A DNA stretch of 64,000 nucleotides from Mumia sp. zg.B17 (GTDB taxonomy: Bacteria > Actinomycetota > Actinomycetes > Propionibacteriales > Nocardioidaceae): assembly GCF_019550915.1 (NCBI RefSeq), contig NZ_JAHWCI010000007.1, forward strand, positions 62,001 to 126,000, in the 5' to 3' direction. The notes under the pieces are model-generated. The model was not told the DNA's origin. It made no database searches and saw only the letters and a list, made by a program, of their open reading frames with translations. Position 1 is the stretch's first letter. Each line of letters starts with the position of its first letter. Shown one piece after another: positions 15,899-23,845 of this stretch. The translations under genes and the position numbers were made by a program.

Positions 15899-16777
15899 TC
15901 AGTCGGCGTCGGGCACCTCGGTACGGCGCGGTGGGCGCCGCGTCACGACGACGGCGAGCCCGACGATGATCAGGGCCAGACCGACGTAGACCCCCAGGCC
16001 CGGCGCCTGCCCGAGCATCGCGGTGGCGAGCAGCGCCGCCCCCGGGACCTCGAGCAGGAGCACCAGCGAGACGACCATCGGGCTCATCACCGCGAGCAGG
16101 TGGTTGATCACCGAGTGCCCGAGCAGCTGGGCGGTCACCGTCACCGCGAGGATGCCCAGCCAGGCCGTGGTCTCGAACCCGACCAGCGGCACCCGCCAGA
16201 CCAGACAGGCCACCAGCAGGATCAGCGCGCACGCGCCGTAGCAGAGCACCGTGTACGACGTCGTCGACAGCGTCTCCCGCGCCCGGGCCCCCGCGACGGT
16301 GTAGATCGCCGCGCTCAGGCCCCCGAGCAGCGCCAGCCCGTCCCCCAGCACGGCCTCGCGCGACAGGCTGAGGTCGACACCGGTGATGACGAGCACGCCG
16401 GAGAACGACACGGCCAACCCGGCGGCGACACCGAGCCGGACGTGTCTGCCCCGGAGCCGGTCGATCAGCGCGATCCAACCGACCTGCATCGAGACCAGCG
16501 CCGTCGCGGCCGCGACGGAGGTGAGCTTGAGCGCGCTGATCCACGTCGCGAAGTGCGCGGCGAGCGCGGCTCCGGCGAACAGGCAGGTACGGACGTCGAC
16601 CGCTGTCAGCGCCCTCAGCTCGCGTCGGTTGCGGGTTGCGGCGACCGGGATCAGGACCGCCTCGGCGAGGGCGTTGCGCCAGAACGCGATGGCGAGCGCG
16701 GGCGCCTGCGTCCCCGCCATCAGGGGTCCGGACAGCGAGACGCCGAGCACGGCCACGGCGGCGAGGATGACGGTCAC
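15899..16777 (-). CDS. EamA (DMT superfamily) transporter
   Basis: A 292 aa integral membrane protein with about ten hydrophobic helices arranged as two EamA halves (each about 5 helices), the normal DMT exporter length. Typical pieces are AFWRNALAEAVLIPVAA in the first half and ILAVTVTAQLLGHSVINHLL plus SLVLLLEVPGAALLATAML in the second. The GTG at 16777 is the first start that keeps the first helix intact; a CATACT hexamer lies 6 nt upstream. It probably exports a small metabolite, substrate unknown. Confidence 0.9.
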   Translation of the reverse strand: MTVILAAVAVLGVSLSGPLMAGTQAPALAIAFWRNALAEAVLIPVAATRNRRELRALTAVDVRTCLFAGAALAAHFATWISALKLTSVAAATALVSMQVGWIALIDRLRGRHVRLGVAAGLAVSFSGVLVITGVDLSLSREAVLGDGLALLGGLSAAIYTVAGARARETLSTTSYTVLCYGACALILLVACLVWRVPLVGFETTAWLGILAVTVTAQLLGHSVINHLLAVMSPMVVSLVLLLEVPGAALLATAMLGQAPGLGVYVGLALIIVGLAVVVTRRPPRRTEVPDAD

Positions 16778-16855
16778 CTGCGCAGTATGCGTGGCGCGGC
16801 CGCCGTACCGCCGACGCGGCCGCCGCGCAGACGATCCCGTCCTATGCTGTCGGGC

Positions 16856-17407
16856 ATGGACCCCAGCGAGCCGGCAGGCGACTTCGACGCGCTGTTCCGC
16901 CGGGCCTTCGTGGCCGAGGTGGCGAAGAAGTCGGGCCTGCTCTGGATCGTGTACGCCGACGCCTGGCACCCGGTCTGGCACGTCTGGCACGAGGACGCCG
17001 TCTGCGTCGTCGCCGGCGGGGACGAGCAGCCGCTGCCAGGGATCCGGGACGAGCGCGAGGTCGTCCTCGACCTGCGCGCGAAGTCGACCCGGGCGCAGGT
17101 CGCGAGGGTCAGCGCGTCCGTCGAGGAGATCAGTCCCGACCACCCCGAGTGGGAGGAGGTCACGGCGGTGCTCGCTGCGGACCGCCTCAACCTGTTCGAG
17201 GCTGACGAGGCCGTGGCCCGGTGGGCGCGCGAGTGCGTCGTCGTACGCCTCCGCCCGATGGAGCTGTTGTCCTCCCCCGGGCACCTCGACGACAGGGCGC
17301 AGCGCGAGCAGCCGCTGGAGTCGCCGGCGCGTACGGTCCGCAGCCGCCCCTTCGCCCTGCACCGCCAGCGTCGCGCCCCTCGCCTCTCGGGGTCTTCCGA
17401 GGCCTGA
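16856..17407 (+). CDS. Unrecognised 183 aa protein
   Basis: I cannot name a family. It is soluble, acidic in the first two thirds and strongly basic in the last 35 residues (RSRPFALHRQRRAPR). An aromatic block IVYADAWHPVWHVWHEDAV near residue 32 looks conserved. A split-barrel flavin-binding relative is possible but unproven. The start is well supported: TATGCT at 16843-16848 lies 7 nt before the ATG, predicting a leaderless mRNA. It is divergent from the EamA transporter. Confidence 0.75.
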   Translation: MDPSEPAGDFDALFRRAFVAEVAKKSGLLWIVYADAWHPVWHVWHEDAVCVVAGGDEQPLPGIRDEREVVLDLRAKSTRAQVARVSASVEEISPDHPEWEEVTAVLAADRLNLFEADEAVARWARECVVVRLRPMELLSSPGHLDDRAQREQPLESPARTVRSRPFALHRQRRAPRLSGSSEA

Positions 17408-17518
17408 GTCGGGGCGCAAAATAGTTGAAGCCACCACCATGGCCGAAGCCCCGACGGGTGGACTTCCCATGAGTTATGTTCCTGTCGCACCCCTCGTCCG
17501 CCCAGGAAGGCTCCCTCC

Positions 17519-18280
17519 GTGAATTCGCTCCTCAAGCGTGCCGCCGTCGTCGTGGCAGGGGGCGCGCTCGCGTTCTCCGGCCTCGCGTTCGCGTCCGCCG
17601 CCCCCGCCGCCGCAGCGACCTCGCCGATCGACGTGACGTCGATCCGCGTGGCGTCCTCGTCCGGCCCCTACATGAGCTACAGCACGAAGTACATGCAGAC
17701 CGCCACCGACATGCGTCAGGTCGGGTCGCTCGGCCAGTACGGCCGCGTGACCGTGTACGGCGACATCTACCGTGGCTCGACGCGTCTGCTGGCCAACCAG
17801 CAGCTCGCCTACGTCAGCAACACCTACCAGTCGACGACCTCCGGTTTCACGTTCAAGAACGGCTGGGGCCGTGGCGCGTTCCGCGTCGCCAACGTCCGCG
17901 TCCAGTGGAACGACGGCAACAACAACATCCGCTGGTTCACCGACGCCAGCGTCGCCGGCCGTGGCTTCACGATCAAGTCGGCGATCGAGGGCAACCTCAA
18001 GTACCGCAACGTCATCTCCATCAAGAGCACCGGCTCGAAGAAGAAGGTGAAGGTCGGGGTCCGCTACTACAGCCCGACCGGCTGGAAGCCGTACCGCGGC
18101 AAGAAGGTCGTCGTCCAGGTCAAGAAGGGCAAGTGGAAGAAGAAGAAGGCGCTGCGCCTCAACCGCAAGGGCAAGGCCGGCTTCACCTTCTACTCGTCCA
18201 AGCGCGCCAAGTACCGCCTCAAGATCCCCGCAACCAAGACCGTCCAGGGTGGTTACAGCCGCGGCACCATCAAGCTCTGA
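17519..18280 (+). CDS. Secreted protein of unknown function
   Basis: A 253 aa exported protein. The Sec signal is at residues 1-33, with the hydrophobic core VVVAGGALAFSGLAFASA and a probable AxA cleavage site in the alanine run before TSPID. The mature part is rich in Ser, Tyr and Thr and looks beta-structured. The last 100 residues are very basic (KKGKWKKKKALRLNRKGKAG), a style common for surface proteins of Nocardioides-like bacteria. No enzymatic motif is visible. The GTG start has a good AGGAAGG RBS. It is followed by a strong hairpin at 18298-18334. Confidence 0.85.
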   Translation: MNSLLKRAAVVVAGGALAFSGLAFASAAPAAAATSPIDVTSIRVASSSGPYMSYSTKYMQTATDMRQVGSLGQYGRVTVYGDIYRGSTRLLANQQLAYVSNTYQSTTSGFTFKNGWGRGAFRVANVRVQWNDGNNNIRWFTDASVAGRGFTIKSAIEGNLKYRNVISIKSTGSKKKVKVGVRYYSPTGWKPYRGKKVVVQVKKGKWKKKKALRLNRKGKAGFTFYSSKRAKYRLKIPATKTVQGGYSRGTIKL

Positions 18281-18297
18281 CCTGACACTCAGGCCTC

Positions 18298-18334
18298 CGA
18301 CGCCCCGTCACCGCGCCGCGGTGGCGGGGCGTCG
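18298..18334 (+). terminator. GC-rich hairpin after the secreted-protein gene
   Basis: Arms 18298-18315 and 18317-18334 pair over 18 positions with one T:G wobble, and the top opens to a small loop. It starts 18 bp after the stop codon. There is no T-tract, as is common for actinobacterial terminators. Confidence 0.75.
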
Positions 18335-18375
18335 TACGTCCGGCCTCCTGCCCGGACGCCGCTAGGCTGACCCCC

Positions 18376-19626
18376 GTGACCTCGACGAGCCGGATCTTTC
18401 TCGCCAGGCTGGCCGGGCACTCTGTCTTCGACCCCGCTGGGGACCAGGTGGGCAAGCTGCGCGACGTCGTCGTCACGCAGCGCAGCGCAGGCCGCCTCCC
18501 CCGGGTGCTGGGGTTGGTGATCGAGGTGCTCGGTCGTCGGCGCGTCTTCCTCCCGATGACACGGGTGACGTCGCTCGAGGGCGGCCAGATCATCACCACG
18601 GGCGTCCTCAACCTGCGCCGCTTCGAGCAGCGCCAGACCGAGACGCTCGTGTTCGGTGAGCTCTTCGACCGCAAGGTGCGGGTGCCGTCTCAGAACCTCG
18701 ACGGGGTCGTGGTCTACGACGTCGCGATGGAGCAGGACCGCACCAAGGACTGGTATCTCTCCGACGTCGCCGTGCGCAGCCGCAGCGCCCGCTTCGGACG
18801 GCGTGGCCACGGCGTCGTCGTCGACTGGGGCGACGTCGCCGATCTCGCCGGCGAGCAGCCCTCGCAGGGCGCCACCCACCTCCTCGCGACCATGGACGAG
18901 ATGCGCCCGGCCGACCTCGCCAACGCGCTGCGGGAGCTGCCGGTCCTGCGGCGGACGCAGATCGCGGCCGAGCTCGACGACGAGCGGCTCGCCGACGTGC
19001 TCGAGGAGATGCCCGAGATCGCCCAGGTCGAGATCCTCGGCCGCCTCCACCCCGAGCGCGCGGCCGACGTCTTGGAGGAGATGTCTCCCGACGACGCGGC
19101 CGACGTCATCGCCACGCTGCCGATGGACACCGCGGAGGCGCTGCTCGCGCTGATGGAGCCCGAGGACGCCGAGGACGTCCGCCGGCTGATGGACTACGAG
19201 GAGGGCACGGCGGGTGGCCTGATGACCTCCGACGCGGTCATCCTCCCGCCGGACGCCACCCTGGCCGAGGCCCTCGCCCGCATCCGGGAGCCCGAGATGT
19301 CGCCCTCGCTGGCCGCGCTGGTCTACGTGGCGCGGCCGCCGCTCGAGACGCCGACGGGACGTTTCTTCGGGGTGGTGCACTTCCAGCACCTGCTGCGCGA
19401 GCCGCCCTCGTCGCTGGTCGGTGCGATCGCGGTGAACGACATCGACTGGCCGCGGCCCGACACGTCGCTGCACGAGGTGGCTCGTATCCTCGCGGCGTAC
19501 AACCTCGTCGCCTGCCCCGTCGTCGACGACTCCCACCACCTGGTGGGGGCCATCACGGTCGACGACGTCCTCGACGAGCTGCTGCCGGAGGGCTGGCGCG
19601 ACCAGGAGCCGGAGGGAGCGCTATGA
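18376..19626 (+). CDS. MgtE N-domain/CBS protein lacking the channel domain
   Basis: A 416 aa soluble protein in three parts. Residues 1-150 form PRC-barrel-like modules (VFDPAGDQVGKLRDVVV and FGELFDRKVRVPSQNLDG). About 165-270 is an MgtE intracellular N domain (MRPADLANALRELPVLRRTQ and LEEMPEIAQVEILGRLHPER). About 285-410 is a CBS pair (EEGTAGGLMTSDAVILPPDA and NLVACPVVDDSHHLVGAITV). The five-helix Mg2+ channel of true MgtE is absent, so it is probably a regulator, not a transporter. The GTG has TAGGCT 7 nt upstream (18363-18368), the leaderless pattern. It overlaps the DUF1003 gene by 4 bp. Confidence 0.9.
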   Translation: MTSTSRIFLARLAGHSVFDPAGDQVGKLRDVVVTQRSAGRLPRVLGLVIEVLGRRRVFLPMTRVTSLEGGQIITTGVLNLRRFEQRQTETLVFGELFDRKVRVPSQNLDGVVVYDVAMEQDRTKDWYLSDVAVRSRSARFGRRGHGVVVDWGDVADLAGEQPSQGATHLLATMDEMRPADLANALRELPVLRRTQIAAELDDERLADVLEEMPEIAQVEILGRLHPERAADVLEEMSPDDAADVIATLPMDTAEALLALMEPEDAEDVRRLMDYEEGTAGGLMTSDAVILPPDATLAEALARIREPEMSPSLAALVYVARPPLETPTGRFFGVVHFQHLLREPPSSLVGAIAVNDIDWPRPDTSLHEVARILAAYNLVACPVVDDSHHLVGAITVDDVLDELLPEGWRDQEPEGAL

Positions 19627-20165
19627 GCGACCGCGACGACCGCCGAGTGCGGCTCGACCAGCCCCGCGACCCCAACCGCTGGAGCCGCAGCCGGCGCCGC
19701 CGGGTGGACGCGGAGACCTTCGGCCGGTTCGCCGAGGGGTTCGCGCGGTTCATGGGGACGGCGACCTTCATCGCGTGGATGACGGTGTTCGTGGCGGCCT
19801 GGCTGCTCTGGAACAGCCTGAGCCCGGACTCCTTGCGCTTCGACCCGTTCCCCTTCATCTTCTTGACCCTGATCCTGTCGCTGCAGGCCTCGTACGCCGC
19901 TCCCCTGATCCTGCTCGCGCAGAACCGTCAGGAGGCCCGTGACAGGGTCACCCAGGAGCAGGACCGGGAGCAGTCGGCCCGGTCGCACGAGGACACGCAG
20001 TTCCTCGCCCGGGAGGTCGCGAGCCTCCGTCTGGCGCTCGGCGAGGTGGCCACCCGAGACTTCCTGCGCTCGGAGCTGCGAGGGCTGGTCGACGACATCG
20101 AGGACCGGGTCAGGTCGTCGCCGGACGAGGCGGCAGACGGTCAGCCCGACCCGACGCCCCTGTGA
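19623..20165 (+). CDS. DUF1003 membrane protein
   Basis: A 180 aa protein with two membrane helices (about residues 46-66, TATFIAWMTVFVAAWLLWN, and 75-100, DPFPFIFLTLILSLQASYAA). Between and after these is the DUF1003 signature (FPFIFLTLILSLQASYAAPL then LLAQNRQEARDR). A long charged C-terminal helix follows. The function is unknown in the family. It is translationally coupled by ATGA overlap to the MgtE-like protein, and the same pairing occurs in other actinobacteria, which suggests a complex, possibly cation related. Confidence 0.92.
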   Translation: MSDRDDRRVRLDQPRDPNRWSRSRRRRVDAETFGRFAEGFARFMGTATFIAWMTVFVAAWLLWNSLSPDSLRFDPFPFIFLTLILSLQASYAAPLILLAQNRQEARDRVTQEQDREQSARSHEDTQFLAREVASLRLALGEVATRDFLRSELRGLVDDIEDRVRSSPDEAADGQPDPTPL

Positions 20166-20193
20166 TTGCCAGGGCGCACGTAGCATCGATGAC

Positions 20194-21339
20194 ATGCCCG
20201 CTGAGACCCTGGTGAACCCCGACGCCGTCAACCAGGCGCTGTCGACCGTCAACGATCCCGAGATCCGTCGTCCGATCACCGAGATCGGCATGGTGGAGGG
20301 CGTCGACATCGACGGAGGCTCCGTCACCGTCAGGCTCCTCCTCACCGTCGCCGGCTGCCCACTCAAGGACACGCTGAACCGCGACATCACCGCCGCGGTG
20401 ACGAAGGTGCCCGGCGTCACCGACGTCCGCGTCGACATGGGTGTCATGAACGAGGACCAGCGCAAGAACCTCCAAGAGGTGCTGCGCGGTGGGCAGACGC
20501 AGCGGGAGATCCCGTTCGCCGCCGCCGGGTCCCTCACGAAGGTGTACGCGATCGCGTCCGGCAAGGGCGGTGTGGGCAAGTCGTCGGTCACCGTCAACCT
20601 CGCCGCAGCCCTCGCCGCTCAGGGTCTCAAGGTCGGCATCGTCGACGCCGACATCTACGGCCACTCGATCCCGGACATGCTCGGTGTCGGCGACGCCCGC
20701 CCGACCCAGGTCGAGGACATGATCATGCCGGTGCCGGTCCGCGGCATGCAGGTCATGAGCATCGGCATGCTCAAGCCGCGCAAGGACCAGGTCGTCGCCT
20801 GGCGCGGCCCCATGCTCGACCGTGCGCTCGTGCAGATGCTCTCCGACGTCTACTGGGGCGACCTCGACGCGCTGCTGCTCGACCTCCCGCCGGGCACCGG
20901 GGACATGGCGATCAGCCTCGGCCAGCACCTCCCCAACGCGGAGGTCGTGGTGGTCACCACGCCGCAGGACGCCGCTGCCTCGGTCGCCGAGCGTGCGGGG
21001 ACCATGGCGTCGATGATGCACCAGCGCGTGGTCGGCGTGATCGAGAACATGTCGTGGCTCGAGCTGCCCAACGGCGACCGGATGGAAATCTTCGGCTCGG
21101 GTGGAGGCGCGACCGTCGCCGCGACGCTGAGCGCCCGGTTCGGCTACGACGTCCCGCTCCTCGGACAGATCCCGCTCGACCAGCAGATGCGCATCAGCGG
21201 AGACACCGGCGTGGCCATCGTGGAGGAGGCACCCGACAGCCCTGCGGCCAAGGTGCTCAAGCAGGTCGCCTCGACGCTGTCCGGGCGCTCCCGCGGACTC
21301 GCCGGGATGCAGCTCGGGCTCTCCCCGACCGGCCGCTGA
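20194..21339 (+). CDS. mrp: Mrp/NBP35-family P-loop ATPase (iron-sulfur carrier)
   Basis: A 381 aa protein. An N-terminal MIP18/DUF59 domain (residues 5-95, DPEIRRPITEIGMVEGVDID, LTVAGCPLKDTLNRD) precedes an ATPase with the deviant Walker A SGKGGVGKSSVTVNLAAAL and LLLDLPPGTGDMAI. The family carries or inserts Fe-S clusters. The C-terminal CxxC that bridges the cluster in E. coli Mrp is absent: the corresponding stretch reads LPNGDRMEIFGSGGGATVA. TAGCAT at 20181-20186 lies 7 nt before the ATG, predicting a leaderless mRNA. It precedes tatB on the same strand. Confidence 0.93.
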   Translation: MPAETLVNPDAVNQALSTVNDPEIRRPITEIGMVEGVDIDGGSVTVRLLLTVAGCPLKDTLNRDITAAVTKVPGVTDVRVDMGVMNEDQRKNLQEVLRGGQTQREIPFAAAGSLTKVYAIASGKGGVGKSSVTVNLAAALAAQGLKVGIVDADIYGHSIPDMLGVGDARPTQVEDMIMPVPVRGMQVMSIGMLKPRKDQVVAWRGPMLDRALVQMLSDVYWGDLDALLLDLPPGTGDMAISLGQHLPNAEVVVVTTPQDAAASVAERAGTMASMMHQRVVGVIENMSWLELPNGDRMEIFGSGGGATVAATLSARFGYDVPLLGQIPLDQQMRISGDTGVAIVEEAPDSPAAKVLKQVASTLSGRSRGLAGMQLGLSPTGR

Positions 21340-21371
21340 CGTCTCCGCCGGCCTGCGGCTAGGCTTCGCGC

Positions 21372-21701
21372 ATGTTCGACGTCGGCGTGGCGGAGATGGC
21401 GGTGATCGTGATCGTCGCGGTCCTCGTCTTCGGACCTGAGCGCCTGCCGGAGTTCGCACGGCAGCTCGGCCGCCTCGTCCGCACGGTCCGGCAGATGGCC
21501 GACAACGCCAAGGCCGACCTCCAGCGAGAGATGGGCGACGACTTCACCTCGCTGCGAGACGACATCCGGGGCCTCGACCCGCGCGAGATGATGAAGGGCA
21601 CGCTGGACGACGACGATCCGACGTCCAACCCCTCCTCCCGAGCGACGTCCCGCCCCCTCGAGCCCGGCGAGCCGGCTCCGTTCGACGTCGACGCGACCTA
21701 G
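21372..21701 (+). CDS. tatB: Twin-arginine translocase subunit TatB
   Basis: A 109 aa protein with one N-terminal membrane helix (residues 6-21, VAEMAVIVIVAVLVFG) followed by the hallmark FGPERLPEFARQLGRLVR hinge and amphipathic helix, then a charged disordered tail. TatB hands folded Tat substrates from TatC to the TatA pore. It lies beside mrp and the sigE locus, as in many actinomycetes. TAGGCT at 21360-21365 is 6 nt from the ATG, so the mRNA is probably leaderless. Confidence 0.93.
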   Translation: MFDVGVAEMAVIVIVAVLVFGPERLPEFARQLGRLVRTVRQMADNAKADLQREMGDDFTSLRDDIRGLDPREMMKGTLDDDDPTSNPSSRATSRPLEPGEPAPFDVDAT

Positions 21702-21740
21702 GGCCTGCGGGCTGTGCGCCGCTGGCGGGGCCTGAGTCTC

Positions 21741-23027
21741 TCAGGCGTCGCGGGAGCCGGGCGTCGTCCAGGCAGTCAGTCGCTCCAACCCCGTACGGAC
21801 CCGGTCCAGCATCCCGTTGCGGTGCGGCTGCTGGGGGAGGTCGGCGATCACGTCGCGCAGGCGCGAGGCGGGCGCGTCGGTGACGACGGTGAACACGATG
21901 CCGTCGTAGTCCCAGGTGGCGACCGTCGGTGTCCCCTCCCGCACCCAGACCTCCGCGTCGCCCACGTCGTGGCGCGCGAAGCCCGACACCGCGTCGCGGT
22001 CGAGGGCGCCGTTCTGCTCGTAGACGGTCACCGTGGACCGGCCGTCGGTGTAGGTCAGGGCGATGCCCTTGTCCCCGGAGAGGTCGACCCAGCGGGCGCC
22101 GACCCGCTCGAGGGACCGCCCGAGGCGGTCGTGACACGGCCAGCCGGTCATGGCAAGGCGGTCGATCGTGGCGGTGTCGATCTGCACCCCGTGCTCGGTG
22201 GCGAGGTCGTCTGCGGCGACGCGTCCGGTCTCCTGGAGCGGAGCGGATGCCTCGTGCACCGGGATGCCCTCGGTCCGCGGCACCGGCCGGACAGCGCGGA
22301 AGACGGGATCGGCGATCTCCTGCTGGGCGTATCGCACGACCTGGCGCAGACGTCCGTCGGCGTCCTCGATCACGTATGCGGCGACACGGCGGCCGTCGTC
22401 GGCGGCGATGACCTCCGACCTGCCTGGCCTCGAACGGATGACGGAGAGATCGTAGCGGTTGGCGAGCAGCCGCACGCTCACCGACGAGCCGAGGGCCTCC
22501 TCGAGGAGCGACACGGCCTCCGTCGAGTCGCTCCGGGTGGGCACGACGGCGTGGCCGGGCGCGACCACCAGCGCCACGTCGCTCGGAGAGCCGCCCACGG
22601 CGCCGACGCTCTGCTGGATCGGGTCGGCCTCGCCGCGGAACTGGGCTACGAACTGCTCGACGGGCGGAGCCACGGTGTCGGCCGGGGTGGCGGGTGCGCC
22701 CACCGCGTAGGCGATGCCGGCGAGCACCGCCGAGGCCCCGGTGGCCGCGATGCCGACACGGACCACGACGTGGTCGAAGATCAGGTGCAGCCGCGACGGC
22801 GGAGCGGCGGCAGCGAGCCGCGCTGGGTCGGAGAGGGCCGAGAGGAACGTCGAGGAGGGGGACGGAGGCGTGCACAGGCCGGTCATGCGCCGCTTGAGGG
22901 CACGCTGGGCCAGGACGGCCTCGAAGCACTCGTCACAGGCCGCCAGATGAGCGTCCGCGCGCGCGGCCTCGTCGACGGGCAGCTGTCCGTCGACGTACGC
23001 AGCGACGCGATCTCCCAGGTGTGCCAT
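21741..23027 (-). CDS. Zinc-binding anti-sigma factor fused to an RseB/MucB-like extracytoplasmic domain
   Basis: A 428 aa protein. The cytoplasmic ZAS domain at residues 1-60 holds H27-x3-C31-x2-C34 (HLAACDEC). One membrane helix spans about 85-110. The 310-residue extracytoplasmic part resembles MucB/RseB, the lipid- or stress-sensing partner of RseA (for example DLSVIRSRPGRSEVIAADDG and VAAYVIEDADGRLRQVVRYA). Ordinary actinobacterial RseA is about 120-250 aa, so the sensor seems fused. It overlaps sigE by one base (TGATG) and should bind SigE until envelope stress. No htrA protease gene lies beside it. Confidence 0.85.
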   Translation of the reverse strand: MAHLGDRVAAYVDGQLPVDEAARADAHLAACDECFEAVLAQRALKRRMTGLCTPPSPSSTFLSALSDPARLAAAAPPSRLHLIFDHVVVRVGIAATGASAVLAGIAYAVGAPATPADTVAPPVEQFVAQFRGEADPIQQSVGAVGGSPSDVALVVAPGHAVVPTRSDSTEAVSLLEEALGSSVSVRLLANRYDLSVIRSRPGRSEVIAADDGRRVAAYVIEDADGRLRQVVRYAQQEIADPVFRAVRPVPRTEGIPVHEASAPLQETGRVAADDLATEHGVQIDTATIDRLAMTGWPCHDRLGRSLERVGARWVDLSGDKGIALTYTDGRSTVTVYEQNGALDRDAVSGFARHDVGDAEVWVREGTPTVATWDYDGIVFTVVTDAPASRLRDVIADLPQQPHRNGMLDRVRTGLERLTAWTTPGSRDA

Positions 23028-23632
23028 CAGCGGGGTGCCACCGCCGGGTCGAGAGGGCCTGCGAACCGTGTACGCGCTCCGGACGGGGCACGGTGCTCCA
23101 GCGCCGTACGGAGCTGCTTGCGCCCGCGGTGGATCCGCGAGCGGACCGTCCCGAGCTTGACGCCGAGGACGTCGGCGATCTCTTCGTAGGACAGACCCTC
23201 GATGTCGCACAGGACCACGGCGACGCGGAACTCCTCCGGCAGCGAGGCGAGCGCAGTCTCGACGTCCGCGTCGAGGCTCGCGTCGGACCAGGCCCTCTCC
23301 GGCGACGGGTCGGTGGCGGTCAGCCTCTCCTCGGCGCCCTCGCCGAACCGGTCGAACCGAAACTTCGACTTCCGGCGGACGCGGTCGAGAAAGAGGTTGG
23401 TGGTGATCCGGTGGATCCATCCTTCGAACGAGCCGGGCTTGAAGGAGTCGAGCGAGCGGAACACACGGATGAAGACCTCCTGGGTGAGGTCCTCGGCGTC
23501 GTGCTGGTTGCCCGTCAGCCGGTAGGCGAGCCGGAAGACGCGCGCGGAGTGCTGCTCCACGATCTCCTCCCAGGTACCGACCCCGTTCTGGTCGTGGGTC
23601 TGCGTGCCGGCGTCCTGCGTGGTCGTGCCCAT
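23027..23632 (-). CDS. sigE: ECF RNA polymerase sigma factor SigE
   Basis: A 201 aa group-4 sigma factor. Region 2 (about 25-90) contains [20 protein letters not shown] and [18 protein letters not shown]; region 4 (about 125-180) contains [20 protein letters not shown] followed by [20 protein letters not shown]. It directs transcription of envelope-stress genes. Its anti-sigma partner is co-translated. The start at 23632 has AGGAGG 11 nt upstream, and a candidate sigma-A promoter overlaps a 7-bp inverted repeat at 23651-23691. Orthology with mycobacterial SigE is supported by the O-methyltransferase, tatB and mrp neighbours. Confidence 0.93.
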   Translation of the reverse strand: MGTTTQDAGTQTHDQNGVGTWEEIVEQHSARVFRLAYRLTGNQHDAEDLTQEVFIRVFRSLDSFKPGSFEGWIHRITTNLFLDRVRRKSKFRFDRFGEGAEERLTATDPSPERAWSDASLDADVETALASLPEEFRVAVVLCDIEGLSYEEIADVLGVKLGTVRSRIHRGRKQLRTALEHRAPSGARTRFAGPLDPAVAPR

Positions 23633-23650
23633 CTGTCTGACGACCTCCTG

Positions 23651-23691
23651 TGTTGGTCGGACAACTATCGTCTACCAACAAACTGAGACAA
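23651..23691 (-). promoter_or_regulatory. Candidate sigE promoter with overlapping inverted repeat
   Basis: Reading the minus strand, TTGTCT (23686-23691) and GATAGT (23664-23669) are spaced 16 nt. A perfect inverted repeat, TGTTGGT (23651-23657) and ACCAACA (23674-23680), straddles the -10, so a bound dimer would block or adjust initiation. No AAC-type ECF -35 was convincing. Confidence 0.5.
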
Positions 23692-23845
23692 CGATGAGAC
23701 GGACCTGGACGTTCCCCATGATGCCGAGTCGCACGAGCTTTCACGGCACCGGCGAGGCGCGTGCTGACGTCCGCGGCGACCCCTCTCCCATGCCTTAGGC
23801 TGTGGCCCAGGTGCCGGGATTCCCGGCCTGTGAGAGGAGTTCGTC

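Noticed and set aside
17408-17455. 8-bp inverted repeat GTCGGGGC/GCCCCGAC before the secreted-protein gene
   Set aside because: The 32-nt spacer and short arms are expected by chance at this GC content; could be a weak terminator.
21730-21746. GCCTGA/TCAGGC hairpin between tatB and the anti-sigma gene
   Set aside because: 6-bp stem that overlaps the anti-sigma stop codon; plausible but not distinguishable from chance.
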